Assembly: GCF_001403795.1 (NCBI RefSeq)
Contig: NZ_CXSU01000012.1
Location: 1,461,979-1,525,978 of the forward strand
DNA: 64,000 nucleotides
Direction of reading: 5' to 3'
Source: Jannaschia donghaensis
GTDB taxonomy: Bacteria > Pseudomonadota > Alphaproteobacteria > Rhodobacterales > Rhodobacteraceae
A program made the translations under genes and the position numbers. The notes beneath the pieces are model-generated. The model made no database searches and was not told where the DNA came from. It saw nothing but the letters and a program-made list of their open reading frames with translations. This document shows positions 8,572 through 17,500 of the stretch, one piece after another. Position 1 is the stretch's first letter. Each line of letters starts with the position of its first letter.

Positions 8572-10494
8572 ATGGACGCTGTGATGCGGGAAACTTTGGG
8601 CATTAATCCTATGTTCTTCCTCATGAGTTTAGCTGACCGTATCTTTCGCCCGTTCGAGACCCTCGTCCGCCCTTTCGACCTTCCCGTCAGCCCGATGCCC
8701 GGCAGCGGGGTCTGGGCCTTGATCTGGCATTTTGCCCGGCTGTTCCGCGGCGTGCTGATCGCGGTGAGCGTGCTGTCTGTGATCTCTGCCGGGATCGGAT
8801 TGACCGTTGTCTGGGCCCTCGCCTTCGTGGTCGACGGCGTGACGACGCAAGGCGCTGCGACGTTCGTGTCCTCCGAGGCATGGATGCTCGGCGCGTTGAT
8901 CGTGCTCTTTGCGGTGATCGACCCGCTTGTCACCTTCGTGCGCGGGGCGTTCATGGCGCAGACGGTTCAGGTGCTGTTGCCGGCCGCGATGCGTTGGCAG
9001 TCCCACAAGGCGGTCGAGAGGCAGGACGTCGCGTTTTTCGAAGATGTCTTTGCGGGACAGGTCGCCAGCCGCATCGGTCAGGTCACCGGTGCCGTCCAGC
9101 GGTCGATGATGATCGCGATGCAGATGGTGCCCCGCGTCGTGGTGTCCTTTGGCGGGGCCGCGGCGCTTCTTGTCGCGCTGTCGCCGATGCTGGCCCTGCC
9201 GGTGGTGGTCTGGATCGCCCTGAACGTCGTGCTGGCCTGGTTCGCCGTGCCCGTCTATGCCGCGAGATCGCGCAAGGTGGCCGCCGCCACCAGCCGGGCG
9301 ACGGGGGCAATGACGGACGTTTACTCCAACATCGCGATGGTCAAACTTTTCGCCGCCGAAGACAGCGAGGCCGGGGCCATCCGCAAGGTCATCGGCCAGA
9401 CCATCGACACCCAGCACCGCGAAAACCGCGCCTATGTATCGACCGACGCTCTGGTGCATCTGCTCAACGTGTCGCTTGTCGTGTCGATCTTCGCGGTGGG
9501 TCTCTGGGGGCTTGTCGTTGGGTTCGTCACACTGGGCGACTTCGTTGCGGCTGCCGCGATCGCGCGCACGCTTTCGGCGTCTTCGGGGATGTTCATTGGT
9601 TTGGGGCAATCGATCAGTCGTGCGTACGGGACAATCGCCGACGCGATGCCCATCATGACCACGCCGCCCACCCTCACGGACGCGCCGGATGCGCCCGACC
9701 TGTCGGTGCCCAAGGGGGGCGTCACCTTCGACAACGTCACCTTCGGCTATGGCGACGCCGACCCGGTGGTCCGCGATCTGTCGCTGGACCTGGCCCCCGG
9801 GGAGCGGGTTGCGCTTGTGGGTCTTTCGGGCGCGGGCAAATCGACGCTCGTGTCGTTGCTGATGCGGTTACGCGACGTCGACGCCGGGCAGATCGCCGTC
9901 GACGGCCAGGACGTGCGCGGCGTGACGCAGGCGTCCCTGCGGCGTCGCATCGGCGTGGTGACGCAGGACGTCGATCTGCTGCACCGGTCGATCCGCGACA
10001 ACATCCGGTACGGTCGCCCGGACGCCACGGATACCGAGGTCGAGGCCGCAGCAGAGGCAGCACAGGCGATGGAGTTCATCCGCGATTTACGCGACGACAA
10101 GGGACGCCGCGGGCTGGACGCCTACGTCGGCGACCGGGGCGTCAAACTTTCGGGCGGTCAGCGGCAGCGCGTGACGATCGCGCGCGCCCTTCTGAAGGAT
10201 GCTCCGATCCTGATTTTGGACGAGGCGACAAGCGCGCTCGACAGCGAAGCCGAGGCCGCGATCCAGGTCAATCTCGATCGGCTGATGGCGGGCAAGACGA
10301 CGCTGGCGATCGCCCACCGCCTGTCGACCATCGCGGCAATGGATCGCATTGTGGTGTTGGAAGACGGCCGGATCGCTGAGGTTGGCACCCACGAAGCACT
10401 GCTGGCGATGGGCGGGCTCTACGCCAGGCTCTGGCAGCGGCAATCGGGTGGCTTCCTCGCACGGGATATGCCTACTGCCGACGCAGCCGCCTGA
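8572..10494 (+). CDS. ABC transporter, fused permease and ATPase (exporter half-transporter)
   Basis: About 640 aa from ATG 8572. In-frame ATGs at 8584, 8611 and 8623 are equally possible and none has a clear ribosome site. The N-terminal ~350 residues are a six-helix type I exporter domain. The ATPase domain has Walker A GLSGAGKST, Q-loop VVTQDV, signature LSGGQRQR, Walker B ILILDEATSALD and H-loop AHRLST, all intact. It probably works as a homodimer, since no partner gene adjoins. Family members export lipids, peptides or drugs; the substrate is not predictable. Last chromosomal gene left of the island. Confidence 0.9.
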   Translation: MDAVMRETLGINPMFFLMSLADRIFRPFETLVRPFDLPVSPMPGSGVWALIWHFARLFRGVLIAVSVLSVISAGIGLTVVWALAFVVDGVTTQGAATFVSSEAWMLGALIVLFAVIDPLVTFVRGAFMAQTVQVLLPAAMRWQSHKAVERQDVAFFEDVFAGQVASRIGQVTGAVQRSMMIAMQMVPRVVVSFGGAAALLVALSPMLALPVVVWIALNVVLAWFAVPVYAARSRKVAAATSRATGAMTDVYSNIAMVKLFAAEDSEAGAIRKVIGQTIDTQHRENRAYVSTDALVHLLNVSLVVSIFAVGLWGLVVGFVTLGDFVAAAAIARTLSASSGMFIGLGQSISRAYGTIADAMPIMTTPPTLTDAPDAPDLSVPKGGVTFDNVTFGYGDADPVVRDLSLDLAPGERVALVGLSGAGKSTLVSLLMRLRDVDAGQIAVDGQDVRGVTQASLRRRIGVVTQDVDLLHRSIRDNIRYGRPDATDTEVEAAAEAAQAMEFIRDLRDDKGRRGLDAYVGDRGVKLSGGQRQRVTIARALLKDAPILILDEATSALDSEAEAAIQVNLDRLMAGKTTLAIAHRLSTIAAMDRIVVLEDGRIAEVGTHEALLAMGGLYARLWQRQSGGFLARDMPTADAAA

Positions 10495-10497
10495 TGC

Positions 10498-10521
10498 CGG
10501 TGGGACACAAACCGCCCACCG
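10498..10521 (+). terminator. Possible terminator after ABC transporter
   Basis: CGGTGGG and CCCACCG form a 7-bp stem with a 10-nt loop directly after the stop codon. The U-tract is poor, so this is tentative. Confidence 0.35.
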
Positions 10522-11157
10522 CAAACGTTCACGGACGGCCACAGCGCTGCGGCGCGGGTTTCCCAAAGCGATCATTCGCTTGGCACGCAGCACTGTATAG
10601 ATACGGATGAAAGCTCAACGGGACGAAGTAGCCTTCCGGCTTGTCAGGTCGAAGGTTCACATCCGCTCGGTACGTTCCTAAGAACCTGGCCTAGCGCATC
10701 GCTTAAAACAGACTGAGGAAGGTGTGTAAGAAGACTAGAAAACTCAATATTTTGACAACAGAAAAACCCTTGGACGGCTCTGCGCAAAAAGGTCACGTCT
10801 GACGAGATGTGTAATTTGATCTGTGAACGAGATATCGACCCGTCCACCACAAGTGAGTTCTACTCTCCAAAGAAATACTAGCTGAGCTCTCGATAGAAGA
10901 CGCATAACCATGAAAGTCGAAATACGAGCAGCATGGGGATCAGTTATTCTATCCCTCAGCGGCGGCGTATGGGCAGTTTTCAGATACGATGAATAAGGCG
11001 ATCTATGAAATACTGTGACGGTTGTGGTGCCGTCGCACTTTCTGCGCCACCGGAATCAAAGTGGACTATATCGGCGGTCTGACACCCTTTAGTCGCAGGT
11101 GGTGTTCTGGGGTCTACGATAGCCGGTTTTACGACATCTATCAAAAGCTTAAAAGAT
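10522..11157. other. Gene-poor chromosomal flank left of the island
   Basis: About 640 bp with only short, unconvincing frames. Its last ~57 bp (from 11101) resemble, imperfectly, the ~58 bp left of the tRNA-Gln copy at 49633-49690. That is expected if this is the original downstream flank of tRNA-Gln and the island carries a related flank from an earlier host site. Confidence 0.5.
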
Positions 11158-11184
11158 ATTGGCTGGGATGGTAGGATTCGAACC
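11158..11184. repeat. Island left attachment site (tRNA-Gln 3' fragment)
   Basis: 27 bp identical to 49691-49717. It covers the CCA end, acceptor 3' strand and most of the T-arm of tRNA-Gln on the minus strand. After 11184 the sequence departs from the tRNA, so no tRNA is encoded here. Confidence 0.9.
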
Positions 11185-11484
11185 CAACCCCACGTTCCTT
11201 CTTAAAGCCTTGATAAAGAGCAGCTTAAAGTCTTATCCGAACTCCATGTTTCGCGTTGATTGATATCACGTGTGATACTCGGAGCCAGTCGATTCAGCCA
11301 TTTTGTTGGCGAATGGGTTGTAAAGCGCGACACCCGCCTCCCCTGCGTTTCGTCAAATCGCGCCAGTAGCGTTGGTTGCGGGAGCTTGCAGCCATCGTCA
11401 ATTGCCGAAGATTTTCTGCTGACTTCTTACCGATGTGAACGGAGATCCTGACGGCGGCTCAAGGTCAGCTCTGCGGAACCAGGA
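11185..11484. other. Island left end, no gene
   Basis: 300 bp between the left attachment site and the IS5-family copy. No convincing gene, and no recognisable excisionase (a small HTH protein often found near an att site). Confidence 0.5.
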
Positions 11485-11618
11485 CTAGGCTCAGGACTCA
11501 TAGCCAAAAGAGTACGGTAGCGGCGAGGGCGATGGCCGAGAGGAACGCGGTTGGAGGTCTGTCGTAGCGGGTGGCCACGCGCCTCCAGTCCTTGAGGCGA
11601 CCGAATATGATCTCGATC

Positions 11619-11660
11619 GGTGCCCGGCAGTGCATCGCGCAGCGATGTCACGAGAGGTGC
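11619..11660. repeat. Short palindromic element, copy B
   Basis: Minus strand: CTCGTGACATCGCTGCGCGA and onward to CACTGCCGGGCA, with the inverted core CATCGC-TGC-GCGATG. It lies inside orfB between the RKRN and IEIIFGRL codons, so its ends can be defined to within 1-3 bp by comparison with an uninterrupted transposase. Confidence 0.8.
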
Positions 11661-11689
11661 GATTGCGTTTCCTGTAGCGTCGCTTGTCC

Positions 11690-11730
11690 GTTGCCCGGCA
11701 GGGCAGTGCGCCGCACTGTCACGAGACGGG
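11690..11730. repeat. Short palindromic element, copy C
   Basis: Minus strand: CTCGTGACAGTGCGGCGCAC and onward to CCTGCCGGGCAA, with the inverted core CAGTGC-GG-GCACTG. The loop-proximal bases differ from copies A and B but stay complementary, so the hairpin appears conserved rather than the sequence. It lies inside orfB between the VKY and DKRRY codons. Confidence 0.8.
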
Positions 11731-11989
11731 TATTTGACGGGTTTGCCGCGTGACTTTCGGCCGGGTATGCAGGGCGTTATGCCCTTGTCCGCAAGGGCTT
11801 CGCGGAGCCAATCTGCATCATACCCTCTGTCGCCCAGAAGCCAATCTGCTGCTGGTAAACTGCTCACCAGAGCCCTTGCCCCAGTGTAGTCGCTGACCTC
11901 TCCCGCGGTTATGAAGAACCTGATCGGCCGCCCGACTGCATCCGTGACGGCATGCAGCTTCATATTCATCCCTCCCTTCGTCCGCACTA

Positions 11990-12337
11990 TCAGACGACCG
12001 CGCCCCCCTTTTTCGACCGTAGACTAGGAGCCGTGCGGTGCGTGTTCAGATAAGTAGCGTCGATGGAGATCGTCCTGTTGTCAGAAGCCTCTGCTGCAAG
12101 CCCGACCATGATCCTGGCAAATACCCCCATATCGCTCCACCGCTTCCATCGGTTGTAGAGGGTCTTATGTGGGCCGTACTCCCTGGGCGCATCGCGCCAT
12201 CGCAAGCCATTGCGGTTGATGAAGATAATTCCACTCAGGACACGCTGGTCGTCAACGCGTGGCACTCCATGGCTCTTCGGAAAGTACGGTCGAAGCCGCG
12301 CCATCTGCGCTTCGCTCAGCCAGTACAAATTACTCAT
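11990..12337 (-). CDS. IS5-family transposase, first frame (orfA)
   Basis: 115 aa from ATG 12337 (MSNLYWLSEAQMARLRPYFP). It has the standard IS427-group N-terminus: SHGVPRVDDQRVLSGI, YGPHKTLYNRWKRWSDMGVF and the first catalytic Asp in the ISIDATYLNTHR block. It ends just past a slippery AAAAAGGGGGG run. Shifting -1 there joins GRGRLIVRTKGGMNMKLHAV, the start of the second frame, as in functional relatives. Confidence 0.85.
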   Translation of the reverse strand: MSNLYWLSEAQMARLRPYFPKSHGVPRVDDQRVLSGIIFINRNGLRWRDAPREYGPHKTLYNRWKRWSDMGVFARIMVGLAAEASDNRTISIDATYLNTHRTAPSLRSKKGGAVV

Positions 12338-12564
12338 CTTGGGCCTCCGGGTTCGGGAGCTTGAATCAGCCAACCTCGGTCGCCGCAACCAAATCAATAG
12401 GTCCTGAGCCTAGTAACTGGCCCCTTGGGCTGCCTACGTTGATAACCGGAGAGGTAGGTCGACAATCGGCTGAACTGGTACACCTTGCCACTCGGCTTGC
12501 CACGACAATGCAAAAGCATCACCTGCCCAATGTCGCAAACGGCTAATCCTCTAAGGAGTCTGCT

Positions 12565-12891
12565 ATGACCACGCTCGTTCAAGATGTCTCGAAGCTCACT
12601 GATCGCTATCAGACGACCGTACCGAGCGGCGTACGCAAGCAGCTGAAATTGGGAAAGGGCGATAAGATTCGCTACTGCACCGAGCCGAGCGGCCGAGTCT
12701 ATATCGAGCGCATGCGCGCCGAAGAGGCAGATCCCGCGCTCGGTGCATTCCTCGATTTCGTTGAAGCTGATATAAAGGCGCATCCGGAACATCTCCGGGC
12801 GTTCGACGGTGCCTTGCATGACCGTCTCAAAGCACTGGTCGGAGACGCTGACGTCGATCTCGATGAGCCGCTCTCGCTCGAGGATGAATGA
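12565..12891 (+). CDS. prlF: PrlF-type antitoxin (AbrB-like fold)
   Basis: 108 aa, ATG 12565 with AAGGAG 8 nt upstream. An N-terminal swapped-hairpin AbrB domain (TDRYQTTVPSGVRKQLKLGK, residues about 12-31, then GDKIRY) is diagnostic of PrlF/SohA antitoxins. The C-terminal half is acidic (VGDADVDLDEPLSLEDE), as expected for toxin binding. It overlaps the yhaV start by 4 bp (ATGA). PrlF neutralises the ribosome-dependent RNase YhaV and autorepresses the operon. The toxin here is frameshifted, so the antitoxin may be an orphan or guard against related toxins. Confidence 0.85.
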   Translation: MTTLVQDVSKLTDRYQTTVPSGVRKQLKLGKGDKIRYCTEPSGRVYIERMRAEEADPALGAFLDFVEADIKAHPEHLRAFDGALHDRLKALVGDADVDLDEPLSLEDE

Positions 12892-13405
12892 CTCGCGGTG
12901 CCGCGTTCGCTGAAGCGCCGCTCGTCGTCAACGGATGGTCTATCTATGCCCACCCGGTCTTTTTTGACCAGCTCGAAGGGCTGATCGAGGAGGTCGAAGT
13001 GCGCAAGGTGCGCGACTCCAAAAACTGGTACAAGAAGAACTGTACGAAGCGGCTGGCGGCAATTTTCAAACTGGCAAACTGGGCAATACCAGCTGAACCG
13101 AGCGCCCCGGCGTTCCGGCACGGTGATACTCGTGGCGATTACCGGAAGCACTGGTTCCGAGCAAAATTCTTCCAACAGTGTCGACTGTTCTACCGGATCA
13201 ACAGCGACGCAAAGGTCTTAGTGCTTGCATGGTGAACGACAAGAAGACCTTGCGAAAGTATGGCAGCAAGACCGATGCCTATGCGACCTTCAGAGGGATG
13301 CTGGACGGTGGCAATCCGCCAGATAATTTCGACGCGCCAATGAAAGAGGCAGTGAGGGCGGCGGATCGGTTCGGGAAACGCCTCAAGAGTACGCCTGACC
13401 ACTAA
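12888..13405 (+). pseudogene. yhaV: YhaV toxin, frameshifted near the C-terminus
   Basis: The first 115 codons read as YhaV (VVNGWSIYAHPVFFDQLEGL, WYKKNCTKRLAAIFKLA, GDYRKHWFRAKFFQQCRLFY) and end KVLVLAW followed by TGA at 13233-13235. Family members continue AW-VND; one missing G turns TGG GTG AAC into TGG TGA ACG. The next frame supplies the lost end (VNDKKTLRKYGSKTDAYATF and on to 13405). The product would be ~40-55 residues short, removing part of the C-terminal region of the RNase fold. Either an inactivated toxin or, less likely, a sequencing error. Confidence 0.8.
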
Positions 13406-13632
13406 CGAGGGGATTGGGGAAGCTCCGATGCCACCCGGCTGTCATGCCCGCTTGTTGCTGCACATATCGGGCCGATTCCAGATACTCATTGGCGTGCTTC
13501 AGCCGGATGAAAGCGGACCTAATTGAACGGCAGGACTGCGGGACGAAGCACCAAGTCGCTGCGCTATGGACGAAGGTCCGTTTCCCATCGCCATACCAGC
13601 GGGACGTTTCAGCCTGGATCGCGATTGATGGA
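13406..13632. other. Intergenic, no gene
   Basis: Frames on both strands are open but lack recognisable features. It separates the toxin remnant from the convergent acetyltransferase. Confidence 0.4.
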
Positions 13633-14172
13633 TCACAGATGCCGCGGGTCATAGGGAGTTGCGTCCCGTAGTCGGCCCATCATGTGTGAGTCGATCAGGA
13701 CGCCCGCCCTTAGGACGTCGCCACGCTTGGTGCCTTCCACCTCGAAGCCGTGCCGTTCGTAGAGCTTGACCGCAGCAGCGTTGTCGACATTCACGGTAAG
13801 CTCCAGTCGCCGCAGCCCCAGCCAGTTATCGGCAAGATCGACAAGCGCGGAGAGGATGGCCGTGCCATATCCTCGCCCGACATGGTCGTCGTGGACGAAC
13901 ATGAGGATTTTACCCATGTGAGCCATGCGCCCACCGTTTGGCATGAGTGCGCCGTGCGCGATCACCTCCCGGTTTAATCCGTCCCCTTCGATCGTCCCGA
14001 CGAGCAAGTGGTTGCCCGAACCGGAAGAGAGACGGCGCTCGAAGAGCGCCATGGGCGTGTATGGCAGTCGTAATGTGCCGTCCCGCACGCCGGGCAGGTT
14101 TGCCAGCGCCGTCAGCGCAGAGGCGTCGGCAGCTTCGGCCGCCCGGATGCAAAGCGTCGGATACGTGTTCAT
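13633..14172 (-). CDS. GNAT family N-acetyltransferase
   Basis: 179 aa from ATG 14172 (MNTYPTLCIRAAEAADASAL); a TTG seven codons upstream is less likely. Contains the acetyl-CoA-binding signature HVGRGYGTAILSALVDLADN (motif A, about residues 102-121) and the motif B region LRRLELTVNVDNAAAVKLYERHGF. It acetylates an amine on a small molecule or protein; the substrate is unknown. The length is normal for the family. Stand-alone in the cargo region. Confidence 0.85.
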   Translation of the reverse strand: MNTYPTLCIRAAEAADASALTALANLPGVRDGTLRLPYTPMALFERRLSSGSGNHLLVGTIEGDGLNREVIAHGALMPNGGRMAHMGKILMFVHDDHVGRGYGTAILSALVDLADNWLGLRRLELTVNVDNAAAVKLYERHGFEVEGTKRGDVLRAGVLIDSHMMGRLRDATPYDPRHL

Positions 14173-14555
14173 TGGCGAAGGTCTATCAAGCAAACGTCAC
14201 CTCGGCCATTGGAGTGCGCCTAGGCGAGACCCCGCATGAAACATGCAGCACGTTCCAGTAGGGTCCATTAGGGAATTCGAGACACTATCCTAAGCAAATC
14301 TGGAGCCCACCAGAACGTCCTGACCTCCCGGCCCAAACCGGCCGTCCAAGTGTCGTGTTGGATGCTGCGGCGCGGCCCGTCAAACCGGACCTTGGTCATT
14401 TGCGTAGAATTTTCAAAATGCGAACGACGGCGACGAGGACGCGGCTGCTGTGGGACTAGCGGAGGATAGGCCACAATAAAGACGTTGGGGCCGGTCAACG
14501 CTCCCGAAGTAGTCCAGAATAGATTTTTCTGTCATACCTGTACTCACTTTGTATC
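14173..14555. other. Intergenic, no gene
   Basis: 383 bp upstream of the acetyltransferase and downstream of the large nuclease gene. Nothing recognised; possible decayed sequence. Confidence 0.4.
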
Positions 14556-17500
14556 TTAGGTGTTCAAAGCCAGGGTACCAATTTCATCGAAAAGCAACAT
14601 GTTGGCCTTGCTGCGGATACCCTCTTTTGCGTACCCCATCGGGACCTGGCCGCTAAAAACGAGGTAGTCCTCCAAAGTAGGATCGGATATCTTGGTAAAT
14701 TTTCTTAGCTCATCAAGACTTGCGCGCAGGGCGGACGCTCGGTTGAGATGCTTGAGCAAGAGGTCCGGCTTGCCCTTTGCATCCAGTTCACCTCGAAAAC
14801 TTGACAACTGTTCGGCAATTTCCCCAGGCGTCTGGCGGTACATAAGATCTTTGCACTCAATAGCAATCACGCGGCGGCTTTGTTCGTCCCATGCAAGGAC
14901 ATCCACATCACCTAGCTTCTTAATGTTACCGAGCGTCTCATCCTGAGATCGACCCAAAATCTGTGTAAGGCCAACGTCTGACTTTGCAGTCCAACCCAAT
15001 TCACGGAGCCTTCCAGCCACTTGATCGTTGAAGCTAGTTTTATCCTTTGTCGCACCATTCCAACGCAGCATTTCCTTCGTGCGGATTTGTATTTCGCGAA
15101 ATTCTGCATCCCAGTACCTAGTGAAAGTATATTTCCCCCCGTCGCCGACCATCCCCGGCCAAAGATAGATCTCAGGATCCTCAGCGTCGTCGAGTTGGAT
15201 CAGTGGACGCCGAAGGACACTTAGCAGACGACGGAACTTCCAAGGTTGGCGATCCAGATCTGTAAATCCTTCAGGAGCGACCCTCCAGTCTGATCGTGGG
15301 AGCAGAGAAAGCTCATGAAAGATTTTATTCAAATGCGGCTCCAGTTCCGGTCTCAGGTCCAGAACCTTCCGCGTAAGCTCCGACTTTCGAACCACAAAAC
15401 ACGCTTTCTCCTCGGCTAGCCCCACCTCTTCACAAGCAACTACAAAAGCTCCATGTGCTTCAATAGGGAAGCCAAGTTCGCATTCCCAAGCCTTCGAAAA
15501 CTGCTCCTTTTCTGCCGCAAACTTCTTTTCCGGCTCGCTAATCTTCTCCTTAGGTGCCGAGAAGTGATCTCCATAGCCTTGAATGCTTCGCTCAACCCTG
15601 GACGTCATGCCAGCTTGACCGAACGGGACGACAACCTCCTGGAAAAAGTCGTGGTTTGCAAGCACATCGCCAAGCGCGGCCACCATAAGTGCTGGTTCCA
15701 TCGCGCCGTAGTGAATTGCGTCAGACCATCCCCCAAATTCAATAATCTCAATCATCATCGCCATGGACTTTGCGAGATCAAACTCGCCAAACGCATCGCC
15801 ATCGTCGAGACCGCAAACGCAATTAGCAACTTCGACTAGAACACGCGATGACTGGAAGACTGCGTTAAGCTTCGACTGGTGCTTGAGTATTTCCTCCAGT
15901 GCGCGTCCTTTGTCCTCGTGCAATGCACTGACAGCAGCGGCGGTTCTTTTCCAAGTCTCTTGGTCGCACATTGCAGCTTCATGGTTAGTGATAAGCCTTT
16001 GCAAAATAGACTTCTTCTCAAACTTCCTTAAGAAATTGATCAGTTTATTTTCAAGAAATTCAACTAATTGGCGTAGATAGGCCGTACACTCCGCTTTTCC
16101 TTGCACGGTTGCGCCCAGTTTGCGGTCACGGACCTTCCAACCAAGGAAAAGCTTCAGTGTGCCCGTGTCAGCATCGTTTATGAATACTGGTTTTCGAGGG
16201 AGTTTGTGATGTACAAAATCGCGAAAACTCACTGCTGGGAAGGCGTGCGTTTGACGCACACGGTTGTTGGGAACAATTGAGTTTATCAGATCCTCAAACT
16301 GCTCTGTGGGCAACGGCTCAGCTGCGAGTTGAGAAACGCCGAGGCAAGCTGCCCGCACCCACTCTCTTTCGGCAACATTATCTTCATTGAAGAAGGCGTC
16401 TTCAAATCTCCTATTAGCTTTCACAGTTACTACCGCTTCGTCGGTTTGAGCGCTTACTGAAAAAGTTTCCCTCAGCTCATTCTCTGAGAACGGCTTAGGC
16501 TGCTCTGCCAGGCCAGCCATTGCACCATCAAAGGTTGCATTGATTTGCAATCGATTTGGCGGTTTGTGCTGTTCTTCAAGTACACCAAATGCTTGGGCAA
16601 TTCGAGGCAACCATGTTGACAGCATCCTCCAACGTTCGAAGATCGCATCTCTCGGACTACCCTCAACACCACTTACCTGAGTCCACCATTCGGTGCCTCG
16701 ATCCTCGAACAGCAAAGCCGGAAGGCTCTCGTTGCTTAGCATGTCTGCGTACAGAGAAATGGATTTGTCTTCTTCGCTCAACGAACTGGATGTGCGTCTG
16801 ACCAAAGTCCAACTGCCATCAAGCTTGCAGGCAGAATGAACATCGGCTTCTTGCTTTGTTTGATGTCGCAATGTGCGCAGTGCGTTCTGATCGACCATGA
16901 TCAAACAGGCACCTCCGTCTCCCAAGGCATCTGGAACCTGATTGTGCGGTACCAAGTGGCCGCCAAGTTGCTCTCGCCAAGCTATCAAATTGAGTAGGCC
17001 ATTGATATTAAGTAGTTTAATTCCAGCTTCCGAAACCTGTCGTTCAGCATCCTTCAGTCGCCATAGTGAAATCGGCGCAAAGCTATTCTTGTTCGAAAGA
17101 GCCTCAAAGTCGTGCACAGAGAGAAAGTCCACGTCCCAGTCTTCATGTTCTAAGACGCTGACATCATGCATGATGCCTCGTCCGACCCCACAGCCTACTA
17201 CTAGGATTATGCCTGATTTAAAGTCATCGCCTTTTTCGGCTTTCGCTTTGGCCAGCTTGATGTGATCGAGGATCGCGGCGGATGTAGAGGGCTGATTCTT
17301 ATCCCATCCGCCAAACCCTGTTTTTTCGAAGCCACGCAGATTATCCATGAAAAACAGAATGTGAAGCGCTCTCCCGTCGTCCACCCAGCGAAACACACTT
17401 GCCATGAGAGTGTCGCCGGCGGGCTTGAATTCTAGCTGAACTCGACCAAATTCTCCGAGAAAAGGTATCAATTTCAGTCGCTTTGAGTATTCATGGGCTA

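Larger units (their letters stand above)
11504..12001 (-). pseudogene. IS5-family transposase, second frame (orfB), disrupted
   Basis: The frame begins TKGGMNMKLHAVTDAVGRPI and keeps LLGDRGYDADWLREAL with the second catalytic Asp. After GRKSRGKPVKY a ~41-bp palindromic element shifts the frame. RRYRKRN follows in another frame, then a second element, then IEIIFGRLKDWRRVAT and the usual ending. Removing both insertions would restore a normal C-terminus, so this gene was broken after the IS inserted. Confidence 0.85.
11485..12413 (-). mobile_element. IS5-family (IS427-group) element, copy 2, interrupted by two palindromic elements
   Basis: Terminal inverted repeats CTAGGCTCAGGACT (11485-11498) and its near-complement GGTCCTGAGCCTAG (12400-12413). 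Two overlapping frames on the minus strand with an A5G6 slippery run (12003-12013) for -1 frameshifting, as usual in this group. Two ~41-bp palindromic insertions (11619-11660, 11690-11730) break the second frame, so this copy is probably dead. Confidence 0.85.

Noticed and set aside
8247..8954. Minus-strand frame of 235 codons left of the ABC transporter
   Set aside because: Half lies antisense to the transporter; the Arg-rich remainder has no recognisable features.
8880..10379. 499-codon frame inside the ABC transporter gene
   Set aside because: Out-of-frame reading of the transporter with Arg/Gly-rich nonsense sequence.
11158..11230. A second tRNA gene at the left att site
   Set aside because: Only the 3' 27 bp match tRNA-Gln; no D-arm or anticodon arm can be formed from the following sequence.
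13414..13671. 85-codon plus frame between toxin remnant and acetyltransferase
   Set aside because: No recognised domain and it overlaps the acetyltransferase end; likely chance.
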